A DNA stretch of 64,000 bases from Verrucosispora sp. WMMD573. GTDB taxonomy: Bacteria > Actinomycetota > Actinomycetes > Mycobacteriales > Micromonosporaceae. This document shows positions 51,093 to 58,887 of this stretch, in pieces. Positions within the stretch are counted from its first letter, which is position 1. Every line of letters starts with the position of its first letter. Made by a program: the position numbers and the translations under genes. Under the pieces are notes generated by a model, which did no database searches, was not told the DNA's origin, and saw only the letters and a list, made by a program, of their open reading frames with translations. The stretch spans positions 4,960,001-5,024,000 of the forward strand of contig NZ_CP114901.1 of NCBI RefSeq assembly GCF_027497175.1, in the 5' to 3' direction.

Positions 51093-52031
51093 ATGACAAC
51101 GGACTTTCCCAAACCCACCCGCATCCCCGTCAACGATGTGGAACTCGAAGTCTTCGAAGCCGGCCGGCAGAACGCGGGGAACCCCATCGTGCTCTGTCAC
51201 GGCTGGCCGGAGCACGCCTTCTCCTGGCGTCATCAGCTGCCCGCGCTCGCGGCAGCGGGCTACCACGTCATCGTCCCGAACCAGCGGGGTTACGGGAACT
51301 CGTCCCGCCCGACCGAGGTCACCGACTACGACATCGCACACCTGTCGGGTGACCTCGTCGCACTGCTCGATCACTATGGTTACGACGATGCCACCTTCGT
51401 TGGTCATGACTGGGGCGCAGCCGTCGTCTGGGGCCTGACCCTGTTGCACCCGAACCGGGTCGACAAGGTGATCAACCTGAGCCTGCCGTACCTCGAGCGC
51501 GGCGACAGGCCCTGGATCGAGTTCATGGAGGAGGCGCTGGGTAGCGACTTCTACTTCGTCCACTTCAACCGGCAGCCGGGCGTCGCGGACGCCGTGTTCG
51601 AGGAGAACACGTTCCAGTTCCTTCGGAACATCTACCGGAAGGACGTGCCCGTCGCGGAGCCGCAGCCGGGCAATGCGTTCATCAACCTCGCCAGGATGGA
51701 AACGCCGCCCGGTGCGCCCTTCATGAGCGACAGCGAACTGGCCGTCTTCGTCTCCGCCTTCGAATCAACGGGTTTCACGGGCGGTTTGAACTGGTACCGG
51801 AACCTGGACCGCAATTGGCGGATACTGGCGGGCGTGAACCCGATCATCCAGCAACCCACCCTCATGATCTACGGCGACCGGGATACGGTCGCGAGGTCCG
51901 AAAGGCTGACGGAATTCGTGCCGAATGTGGAAGTGGTCAGTCTGGACTGCGGCCATTGGATCCAGCAAGAGAAGCCGGAAGAAACAACCCAAACGATTCT
52001 CAGATGGCTGGACCAGCGGAACGCCGCCTAG
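51093..52031 (+). CDS. Epoxide-hydrolase-like alpha/beta hydrolase
   Basis: A 312-residue hydrolase. The oxyanion motif HGWPEH is at 36-41, the nucleophile Asp106 is in VGHDWGAAVVWG, and the catalytic histidine is in CGHWIQQEKPEE near the end. An Asp nucleophile with HGWPE is typical of epoxide hydrolases, and haloalkane dehalogenases are related. The ATG at 51093 begins just before the fold; a longer in-frame start lies inside the divergent WYL gene. The substrate is unknown. A large hairpin at 52105-52138 ends transcription from both sides. Confidence 0.92.
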   Translation: MTTDFPKPTRIPVNDVELEVFEAGRQNAGNPIVLCHGWPEHAFSWRHQLPALAAAGYHVIVPNQRGYGNSSRPTEVTDYDIAHLSGDLVALLDHYGYDDATFVGHDWGAAVVWGLTLLHPNRVDKVINLSLPYLERGDRPWIEFMEEALGSDFYFVHFNRQPGVADAVFEENTFQFLRNIYRKDVPVAEPQPGNAFINLARMETPPGAPFMSDSELAVFVSAFESTGFTGGLNWYRNLDRNWRILAGVNPIIQQPTLMIYGDRDTVARSERLTEFVPNVEVVSLDCGHWIQQEKPEETTQTILRWLDQRNAA

Positions 52032-52104
52032 CGTTCTAGCAGGAAAGCCGCTTCACGACCCGCTGACATTCTGCGGATCGTAGGCGCTTGTCGGTTCCCC
52101 TGCG

Positions 52105-52138
52105 CTGCGGGCTGGTGGCCGCAGCCACCAACCCGCAG
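52105..52138. terminator. Hairpin between convergent hydrolase genes
   Basis: CTGCGGG, then TGGTGG, pair with CCACCA and CCCGCAG around CCGCAG, with one unpaired base on each side. It lies between two convergent genes and can serve both. Confidence 0.65.
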
Positions 52139-52292
52139 CAGCGGTGGCGCTTGACCGACGGAGCGCGGCCGGTGGCGCATGGCCGGAACCGTGAGCGCGA
52201 TGGCCGATGGCCGGGCCCGCTGGCGACTGGGACGTGATCGCCTCGGGCCTGCGTGCTGACCGGACTCACCCATATCCGTTGGGCGCCGCTGG

Positions 52293-52862
52293 TCAGACGG
52301 AGGCGAGAAACGCCCGCACCCGCTCCATCAGCAGCGCGGACGCCTCAGGGTCGTACGCATCGAGCGAGGAGTCGGCGAAAAGGTGCTGATCGCCGGGATA
52401 GACGAATAGCTGGGCGGCCGCCGTGGAGCCGACGAGCTCGCGTGCGGCCGACAGGTCCTCGTCGAAGAACTTGTCGCCCTCCTTGCCGTGGATCTGCACC
52501 GGCACGCCCTCGGGCCAGGCCTCTCCGAATTGCGCGACCGGGAGGCAGGAATCCATGAGGAGTACCCCGCGGGCACCGGGCCGGGTCTGCGCGAGCCGCT
52601 GGGCGATCGTCACCCCGAAGGAAAATCCGGCGTAGACGAGCCCGGGGCCGAGTTCGTCGGCGGCGACGGCGCCGCGCTCCCGGATTGCGTCGAGCCCCAA
52701 CTGCCGCGCGAATCCGAACCCCTCCTCGATGCTGCCGAACGTCCGGCCGTCGAACAGGTCCGGCGTGTGCACGGTGTGCCCGGCCTGTCGCAGGCTGTCG
52801 GCGAAGCTCCGGACCCCGTCGGTCAGGCCTTGGATGTGGTGGTAGAGCAACACGTCGGTCAC
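52293..52862 (-). CDS. Dienelactone-hydrolase-family protein
   Basis: A 189-residue alpha/beta hydrolase of the DLH group. The order of motifs fits: an early HHIQGLTDGVRSFADSL, the nucleophile elbow YAGFSFGVTIAQ, an Asp-bearing KEGDKFFDEDL, and the catalytic histidine in YPGDQHLFADSS. The nucleophile is Ser (GFSFG), whereas classic dienelactone hydrolases use Cys, so its chemistry is likely that of a serine esterase. It is divergent from an ArsR-like regulator gene with 65 nt between starts and is probably repressed by it. Confidence 0.9.
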   Translation of the reverse strand: MTDVLLYHHIQGLTDGVRSFADSLRQAGHTVHTPDLFDGRTFGSIEEGFGFARQLGLDAIRERGAVAADELGPGLVYAGFSFGVTIAQRLAQTRPGARGVLLMDSCLPVAQFGEAWPEGVPVQIHGKEGDKFFDEDLSAARELVGSTAAAQLFVYPGDQHLFADSSLDAYDPEASALLMERVRAFLASV

Positions 52863-52896
52863 GACGCCGATCTCCTCGCGAATGGTCGAAGTTTAT

Positions 52897-52906
52897 GGAA
52901 CGTTCC
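52897..52906. promoter_or_regulatory. Candidate operator between DLH and ArsR-like genes
   Basis: GGAACGTTCC is a perfect 10-nt palindrome in the 65-nt divergent promoter region, next to a GATGCTAGTTT stretch. It is well placed for a dimeric repressor acting on both genes. Confidence 0.5.
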
Positions 52907-52927
52907 GTGATGCTAGTTTGTTGTGCC

Positions 52928-53491
52928 ATGGCGGACAACCCCCCGGACTACGAGCTGGTCGATCGGCTGGCGCTGACCAGACCGGACCAGGTGAAGGCCA
53001 TCGGCCACCCGCTCCGCACGACGATCCTGCAGCTCCTCCACGAACGCGCCGCGACCGTGACCGAGTTGGCGGAGGCGGTCAAGCGCCCCAAGAGCACGGT
53101 CGCGCACCACGTGGACGTGCTTACCCGCAACGGCCTGCTCCGCGTGGTGCGCACGCGCAAGGTGCGGGCGATCGAGGAGCGCTTCTACGGGCGTACCGCG
53201 CGCATGTTCCACGTGGCAGCGGAGCCATCACCCGCTGGCGAACAGATGCCGGGCGACTTCAACGACTTCGAGGTGGCTGCACAAGAGTCGGCGAAGGCGT
53301 TCGAGCAGGGGAAGCTCTGGGGCTTCATCCGGCATGCGCGCATCTCGGAGGATCAGGCATCTCAGTTCTGGGACCGGATGGCGGAGCTGGTTGACGAGTT
53401 CGACCGGATGCCGAGGTCCGGCGAGACCATGTACGGATTCACGATCGGCATCTATCCCACCGACCACCCGACCCTGCCGACGGCCCAGTGA
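52928..53491 (+). CDS. ArsR-like winged-helix transcriptional regulator
   Basis: A 187-residue regulator. The winged helix-turn-helix at about 18-90 is clear: IGHPLRTTILQLLHERAATV, VTELAEAVKRPKSTVAHHVD and LLRVVRTRKVRAIEERFYGR. The C-terminal half is helical and probably senses a ligand or dimerises. No metal-binding cysteines are seen, so it is not a classic metal sensor. ATG 52928 begins just before the first helix. It is divergent from the DLH-type gene, with the palindrome GGAACGTTCC between them. Confidence 0.9.
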   Translation: MADNPPDYELVDRLALTRPDQVKAIGHPLRTTILQLLHERAATVTELAEAVKRPKSTVAHHVDVLTRNGLLRVVRTRKVRAIEERFYGRTARMFHVAAEPSPAGEQMPGDFNDFEVAAQESAKAFEQGKLWGFIRHARISEDQASQFWDRMAELVDEFDRMPRSGETMYGFTIGIYPTDHPTLPTAQ

Positions 53492-53720
53492 TGCGACTCA
53501 GCAGCTCGCGTACGTCGTCAGACCGTCTCGTCGTCGAGAACGCCGCTGACGCCGCGAAGCTGCGCAACGTAAGCCTCACCGACCAGCCTTGGCGGGATGA
53601 TCCGGGCCAGTGCGCGTACGGGTGGGGGTAGCGGCTTGTTGATGTCTGTTTTTGAGCTCAGCTCGGCGCACCGAGGTAGGTTCGCCCCTGCGGCGGCCGA
53701 GGACGGGGAGGGCAACGGGG

Positions 53721-54209
53721 ATGGACGCCAGTACCGAGGAACTGCGGGACGCGCACGACGTGCTGTCGGAGTGGTATGCGGAGAACCTGGTCGGGGTGCT
53801 GGAGAGCATGCCGGTCGAGCGAGCCATGCTCGACCTGTTCGCCGAGCTGACCTTGGCCGTGGGTGTGGAGGTCGCGGATGTGGGCTGCGGCACCGGGCGG
53901 CTTCTCCCGTACCTCGCGGGCCGGGGTCTGTCGCCGCGCGGGGTGGATCTGTCGCCGGGGATGGTGCAGGTGGCGCGTCGGGAGCATCCGGGTTTCGGGT
54001 ACGAGGTCGCCGATCTGCGGGAGTTGCCGTTCGGTGACGCGTCGCTGGCCGGGGTGGTGTGCTGGTATTCGTTGATCTTCCTGGCGCCGGAGGCCCGGGT
54101 ACCGGCGTTCGCGGAGCTGGCCCGGGTGGTACGGCCGGGCGGCTACCTGGTGGCGGCGTTCAAGCACGGCGACGGGACCGGGCACCGTAACGGTCCCGGC
54201 ATCGGGTAG
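53721..54209 (+). CDS. Class I SAM-dependent methyltransferase, C-terminally truncated
   Basis: A 162-residue protein. The SAM-binding motif I VADVGCGTGRLLPYLAGRG (about residues 50-68), the acidic RGVDLSPGMVQVARR strand, ADLRELPFGDASLAG and the motif with ARVVRPGGYLVAAF are all present. It then stops after a low-quality tail (KHGDGTGHRNGPGIG), about 50 residues earlier than relatives, which end with two more beta strands. It may be inactive. ATG 53721 lies after GGGGAGGG. The next 227 nt to argS hold no continuation in another frame that I can recognise. Confidence 0.75.
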   Translation: MDASTEELRDAHDVLSEWYAENLVGVLESMPVERAMLDLFAELTLAVGVEVADVGCGTGRLLPYLAGRGLSPRGVDLSPGMVQVARREHPGFGYEVADLRELPFGDASLAGVVCWYSLIFLAPEARVPAFAELARVVRPGGYLVAAFKHGDGTGHRNGPGIG

Positions 54210-54436
54210 GACGCGGATCTGCCGCTCACCGTGCCCACCAGGGCAGATCGCAGCCAGGACGATCAGCCGGCGCAGCACTCGCCATGAGACTCTCATGAAC
54301 GCCTCCGGCTGCCGCCGCGCCCCGACCGCGACACCCCATCCATCGCCCGGTCCAGGCCGCAGCCCCGTGACGCCCACCGCGTCTACACACGACCTGCAAC
54401 CGCGCTCGTCGAGACCGGACGGGGTGCGCGGCGCGG

Positions 54437-56167
54437 TTACAGGTGATCGGGGGTGGGGATGCCGAGCAGGTGCAGGCCGGTGCGGAGGGTGTCGCCCGTT
54501 AGGTGGCACAGGGCCAGGCGGTTGGCGCGCTGCGGTCCGGTGGCACGCAGCACCGGGCAGCGCTCGTAGAACGCGGTGAAGGTCTGCGCCAGCCGGTACA
54601 GGTAGCCGCAGAGGCGGTGCGGCTCGTGACCGGCGACCACCTCGGCGAGGGTGTCGGCAAACGCGTCGAGGTCGAGGATCAGCGCCCGCTCCGCCGGTTC
54701 CAGCCCCGCCGTCACGTCGACTGTGGTGTCGGCGCCGCCGGCCCGGGCCAGGATGGACCGGATGCGGGCGTGGGCGTACTGGAGGTAGACGCCGGTGTTG
54801 CCGGCCAACGCCAGCATCCGCCGTGGCTCGTAGGTGTAGTCGCGGGCCCGGTTGGTCGCCAGGTCGGCGTACTTCACCGCGCCGATGCCGACCTGCCGCG
54901 CCCGCTCGTCCAGGGCGGCCCCGGTCAGGCCGGGGTTCTTCGCCGCGACCACCTCCCGGGCCCGGTCGACCGCCTCGGTGAGCAGGTCGACCAGGCGGAC
55001 GGTGTCGCCGGTCCTGGTCTTGAACGGCCGCCCGTCCGAGCCGAGGACGGTACCGAAGGCGACGTGTACGGCGGGCACGGCCGACGGCAGCCAGCCGGCC
55101 CGCCGGGCGGTTTCGAAGACCATCCGGAAGTGCAGGGCCTGCCGCGCGTCGACCACGTACAGCAGCCGGTCGGCGTGCAGTTCGACGACGCGTTGCCGCA
55201 GCGCGGCCAGGTCGGTCGCGGCGTAGCCGAAACCGCCGTCGCGCTTGCGTACGATCAGCGGTGTCGGCTCGCCGTCCGGGCCCCGGAGGTCGTCGAAGAA
55301 GACGCAGAGCGCGCCGCCGCTGGTCACCGCGACCCCCCGGCGTTCGAGCTCGTCGGCGACCTCGGGCAGGGCGGCGTTGTAGGCGCTCTCCCCCACCGTG
55401 TCGGCGTCGGTCAGCCGCACGCCAAGCCGGTCGTAGACGTGGGTGAAGTAGCGGGTCGACTCGGCGACGATGTCCCGCCAGGCGGCCACCGTGCTCGGGT
55501 CGCCGGCCTGCAACGCCACCACCCGCCGCCGGGCCCGGTCGACGAACGTGGAGTCGGTGTCGAACTGCGCCCGAGCCCGTCGGTAGAGCGTGGCCAGCCG
55601 GCCCATGGTGCCGGCGTCGTCGGCTAGCGGTGGGTCGGGGTGCTCAACCAGATACTGGATGAGCATGCCGAACTGGGTTCCCCAGTCGCCGATGTGGTTG
55701 CGCCGCACCACGGTGCCGCCAAGATGTTCCAGGATGCGCACCAGCGCGTCGCCGATGATGGTGGAGCGCAGGTGCCCCACGTGCATCTCCTTGGCGATGT
55801 TCGGCTGCGAGTAGTCGACCACCGTGGTGACGCCGGCCTCGGGAGTGCCGACTCCGAGCCGGTCATCGCCCAACCGGCAGGCCAGCTGCGCCAGCAGCGC
55901 CCGGTCGGTCAGCTCGATGTTGACGAAGCCCGGCCCGGCCACCCCCGCGCTGGCCAGGACACCGTCGGCGGGTAGGCCGGCGACCACATCCGCCGCGACC
56001 TGCCGTGGGTTGCGGCGCAGTGTCCACGCCGCCGCCAGCACCCCGTCGGCCTGGAAGTCGGCGTGCTCGGAGCGGCGGATCTGCGGCGCGAGATCCGCCA
56101 TTCCCAGGCGGGCCGCGACGGCGGTGACGGAGTCGGACAACGACGAGGCCAGTGAGGGCACGGTCAC
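54437..56167 (-). CDS. argS: Arginyl-tRNA synthetase
   Basis: A 576-residue class I synthetase that charges tRNA-Arg. The N-terminal tRNA-binding domain is present. The HIGH motif variant HVGHLRSTIIGD occurs after VVDYSQPNIAKEMH, the RPFKTRTGDTVRL region replaces KMSKS as usual for ArgS, and the helical anticodon-binding domain has YLQYAHARIRSI. GTG 56167 was chosen because GGGAG stands 5 nt upstream; the longer frame to 56347 is not ArgS-like. It is not linked to lysA or hom, the frequent neighbours of argS, so it could be a second copy in this genome (inference). Confidence 0.95.
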   Translation of the reverse strand: MTVPSLASSLSDSVTAVAARLGMADLAPQIRRSEHADFQADGVLAAAWTLRRNPRQVAADVVAGLPADGVLASAGVAGPGFVNIELTDRALLAQLACRLGDDRLGVGTPEAGVTTVVDYSQPNIAKEMHVGHLRSTIIGDALVRILEHLGGTVVRRNHIGDWGTQFGMLIQYLVEHPDPPLADDAGTMGRLATLYRRARAQFDTDSTFVDRARRRVVALQAGDPSTVAAWRDIVAESTRYFTHVYDRLGVRLTDADTVGESAYNAALPEVADELERRGVAVTSGGALCVFFDDLRGPDGEPTPLIVRKRDGGFGYAATDLAALRQRVVELHADRLLYVVDARQALHFRMVFETARRAGWLPSAVPAVHVAFGTVLGSDGRPFKTRTGDTVRLVDLLTEAVDRAREVVAAKNPGLTGAALDERARQVGIGAVKYADLATNRARDYTYEPRRMLALAGNTGVYLQYAHARIRSILARAGGADTTVDVTAGLEPAERALILDLDAFADTLAEVVAGHEPHRLCGYLYRLAQTFTAFYERCPVLRATGPQRANRLALCHLTGDTLRTGLHLLGIPTPDHL

Positions 56168-56591
56168 GGGAACTCCCTGGATGGGACGAACGGAAATCGT
56201 CACGAGGCGTGCCGGCCGCACGGCAGGTGCGGACACGGCGGAAGGAACACGCGGGCGAGTGGGACGACTATCGTCGTCGCAGGCGTGAGCGGCGGACGGT
56301 GCCGAGCACCCGGTCCATCTCCACCGCCTCGAACGCCGGGGCCGCAAATCGAGCGCGGCCAGATGCCGGAAGTGTACGTGCCGCCGCCGCGCGGACGCAG
56401 CCCGGATCTGTGTCTCCGTACGCTCGTCGCCGTCCAGAGGTGGGGAAATCCCTGATTCCCCGGCCGTCGGCGCTGTCTAGGGTCGATTCATGGCCCGCCC
56501 TGGTCCGCGCTGGTCTGACCGCGCCTGACGCCGCAGCTCCGGCATCGGGCTGCCGGTGGTTGGCGCCGTCCCGACCCGACGAGGAGTACCG
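56168..56591. other. Divergent promoter region of argS and the lipoprotein gene
   Basis: About 420 nt without a supported gene. A TAGGGT box at 56478-56483 could be the -10 element of the lipoprotein gene, leaving a leader of about 100 nt; I see no convincing -35. No riboswitch or T-box is evident before argS. Confidence 0.5.
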
Positions 56592-58058
56592 GTGCGCAAG
56601 GTTGTCTCGGCTGCCCTCACCGTGGTTGTCGCCCTGGCCACGACGGGGTGCGGCGGCCGGTTCTCGAACGATCCAGCCGCCGACGAGGACCCGTACAGTG
56701 AGTCCGCGTTGCGCTACGGCATGGCGCCGGTGCCGCATCCCGACCTGACGTACCAGCCGGATGTGGTTCTCGTCGGCGGCGGCGGCCGCTCGGTCCGGTC
56801 GGTCACCGCCGACGGGTTGACCTGGCGGATCGACGGCGACGCCGCCCGCGCCGATGACCTGGCTCCCGGCAAGGTCATGTTCGTTACCGGACGTGGCGTC
56901 GGCCGGGTGCTCGACGTCCAGCGCGACGGAGGCGACCTGCTCGTCACGATCGGCCCGGTATCCGTCACCGACGTGATCCGCGACGGCACGCTGGAGCAGC
57001 GCGGCATCGCCATCGAGAACCCCGTCGTCTACCAGGCCGGCGAGCCGATCTGGGCGATGTCCGAGGAGGAGGTCGACGCCCTGGGCACCACGCCCACCGG
57101 CCGCGCCGGGCGGGCCGGGCCACTGCGGCTCGCCCCGCCGCCGCCCCGGCCGAACCAGCCGCCACCGGGCCGTGGTGGCGGCGAGGTCAGGACGGTCGTG
57201 GCCAACTTCTCCACGGGCGTCAGCCTCAACGACGGCGCGGAGGTCAGCTTCAACTACCACCGCAACGGTACGAAACTGTTCGGGCGGGCTGCGCTGACCT
57301 TCGCCAAGCCGGAGGCGGACTTCCACCTGAACATCAGGGGTGGTTCGGTGACCCGGGCGGAGCTGTCGATCAGCGGCGGCTTCGGCATCCGCTACTCGTT
57401 CGAAGCCGGTCTCCGGGACGGGCAGAACATCAGAACGGTGCTCCCCATCCCGGTGGACTTCAGCATCCCGATGGGCACGGTGCTCGGCGTACCGCTGGCG
57501 CTGACCATCAGCCAGACGGTGAAGGTGACCACCGCGTTCGGTGCGAAGGTGGGCACGATCAAGGGCAAGGGTGAATTCTCCCTCGCCGGCTCACTCGGCT
57601 ACGGCTACGCCAACGGCACGTTCGGCCCGCAGGTCAGCAAGAACTTCAAGCGCCAGGAGAGCCTGATCAACTCCCTGAGCGGCGTTCCGGTCGGGGTGAT
57701 GGGCCTGCTCATCGAGCATCAGGTCCGCTTCGACGTCGGGTTCAGCGCGTTCGTGCTCAAGGCCGGTCTGTTCTTCGAGGTGTCGACCGCGTACGGGACG
57801 ACCATCGGATCGGCGCTCGGCGCGCCGCTGGCGGTCTGCCGGGGTGTGGGCATCGGCGTCCGAGCCTCGTACGGCGTGGGTTACACGATCCTGGCCCCGG
57901 TGGTGAACGTGATCAACAAGTTCCTCAGCCTGATCAACGTCAGACCGATCGACCCGTCCGGCAAGCTGGGGCCGCCGCCGTACGTCATCCACAGCGCCGA
58001 GGAGATCATTCCGCCCGGTACCAAGCTCTGCGGCACTCCGAAGCCGGCCGCCGGCTGA
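56592..58058 (+). CDS. Lipoprotein of unknown function
   Basis: A 488-residue predicted lipoprotein with lipobox ALATTGC (Cys20). Residues about 50-160 look like a small beta domain (TADGLTWRIDGDAARADDLA, VMFVTGRGVGRVLDVQRDG). A Pro/Arg/Gly-rich linker lies at about 175-200. The rest is beta-rich with many aromatic and glycine residues (GFGIRYSFEAGLRDG, SLGYGYANGTFGP). I do not recognise the family. GTG 56592 has GAGGAG 5 nt before it. It stands alone and converges with a VOC gene; a perfect 10-bp hairpin overlaps its stop codon. Confidence 0.75.
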   Translation: MRKVVSAALTVVVALATTGCGGRFSNDPAADEDPYSESALRYGMAPVPHPDLTYQPDVVLVGGGGRSVRSVTADGLTWRIDGDAARADDLAPGKVMFVTGRGVGRVLDVQRDGGDLLVTIGPVSVTDVIRDGTLEQRGIAIENPVVYQAGEPIWAMSEEEVDALGTTPTGRAGRAGPLRLAPPPPRPNQPPPGRGGGEVRTVVANFSTGVSLNDGAEVSFNYHRNGTKLFGRAALTFAKPEADFHLNIRGGSVTRAELSISGGFGIRYSFEAGLRDGQNIRTVLPIPVDFSIPMGTVLGVPLALTISQTVKVTTAFGAKVGTIKGKGEFSLAGSLGYGYANGTFGPQVSKNFKRQESLINSLSGVPVGVMGLLIEHQVRFDVGFSAFVLKAGLFFEVSTAYGTTIGSALGAPLAVCRGVGIGVRASYGVGYTILAPVVNVINKFLSLINVRPIDPSGKLGPPPYVIHSAEEIIPPGTKLCGTPKPAAG

Positions 58059-58075
58059 CCGGGGTGCCGGCGGCC
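58046..58075. terminator. Hairpin across the lipoprotein stop codon
   Basis: GGCCGCCGGC pairs perfectly with GCCGGCGGCC around a 10-nt loop that contains the TGA stop. It lies between convergent genes and may end both. Confidence 0.6.
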
Positions 58076-58086
58076 CGGCCGTCCGG

Positions 58087-58584
58087 TCACCGCCCCGCGT
58101 CGTCGCCGGTGGGCAGGGACCCGGCCGCGTCGGTGCCGAACCCGTCGAGCGCGACGCGCTCGTCGAGCGTACGCAGCTCCTGGAAGACGGTGATGTGCAG
58201 ACCGGCCGGGGCGTCGAGGCGGGCGTTTACCGACTGCCACGGCGTGGTGGTCGGCGGTGCCACCTGCTCCGCGCCGGCCGCGACCAGCCGCTCGGTGGTC
58301 GCCGCGGCATCGTCCACCTCGAAGGCCACCCGGATGCGCGGAGCGACCTGGCGTCCCACCTCCACGTCGTCGATCATGCGCTTCTGCGCCGGGTTGGCGA
58401 TCTCCAGCGTGGCCCGTCCGGCGTCCAGGATCACCACCTGGGCATCGTCCGCGCCGGAGAACGCGGCCTGCTCAGGCAGGCCGAGCACGTCGCGATAGAA
58501 GCGCACCGCCGCGTCGTAGTCGTCGGCCTGCACCACGAGCCGCAGCTGACGGACCGTCGAGGTGGACTTCTCGGATGAACTCAC
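58087..58584 (-). CDS. VOC (glyoxalase-like) family protein
   Basis: A 165-residue protein of the vicinal-oxygen-chelate fold: QLRLVVQADDYDAAVRFYRD and VLGLPEQAAFSG in the first module, then VAFEVDDAAATTERLVAAGA and LDAPAGLHITVFQEL in the second. A 20-residue tail follows. The function is probably metal-dependent catalysis or drug binding and cannot be specified. The GTG at 58584 is preferred because GGGGGAG lies 8 nt upstream; the frame up to 58635 has no family likeness. Confidence 0.88.
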   Translation of the reverse strand: MSSSEKSTSTVRQLRLVVQADDYDAAVRFYRDVLGLPEQAAFSGADDAQVVILDAGRATLEIANPAQKRMIDDVEVGRQVAPRIRVAFEVDDAAATTERLVAAGAEQVAPPTTTPWQSVNARLDAPAGLHITVFQELRTLDERVALDGFGTDAAGSLPTGDDAGR

Positions 58585-58735
58585 TGCTGCCACTCCCCCT
58601 GCGCCGGTCCGGTGGGTGCCGGCGCCAACACCCAACGGCCATGGTGCTGCGCTCGGCCACCGACCGCCACCCCGGGTGGCCGGACCGGTCGTCGCGCCGC
58701 CGGGATCCTCGCGGTACGGTCACCGCCCCGCCGGT

Positions 58736-58819
58736 CACGCCATCGGTGGCCTGGCCGGCCTGTACCCGGCGATCCGTGCCCCCCGCCTCTCCCCCACCGA
58801 GGCCCTGGCGACGACGTGA
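58736..58819 (+). pseudogene. C-terminal remnant of a MacB/FtsX-type ABC permease gene
   Basis: The last 27 codons read HAIGGLAGLYPAIRAPRLSP followed by TEALATT and a stop, the standard end of a MacB-type permease. Nothing upstream in the frame (from 58562) has permease features. It is a tail left by deletion, unrelated in position to the complete transporter at 5032-8348. Confidence 0.8.
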
Positions 58820-58844
58820 GGCGGCCGACGACCGGTCCGCCACC

Positions 58845-58885
58845 GTGCCGCCGGCAGGAGCACCGGGTGCTCCTGCCGGCGGCAC
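58845..58885 (-). terminator. Near-perfect hairpin after the SGNH hydrolase gene
   Basis: GTGCCGCCGGCAGGAGCACC and its exact reverse complement (20 bp) are separated by one G and end 2 nt before the SGNH stop codon position. It is a strong terminator candidate. Confidence 0.8.
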
Positions 58886-58887
58886 CG

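Noticed and set aside
53518..53715. Minus-strand frame of 65 codons with a coding-like C-terminal half
   Set aside because: Too short and not attributable to a family; kept only as a remark on the eroded region.
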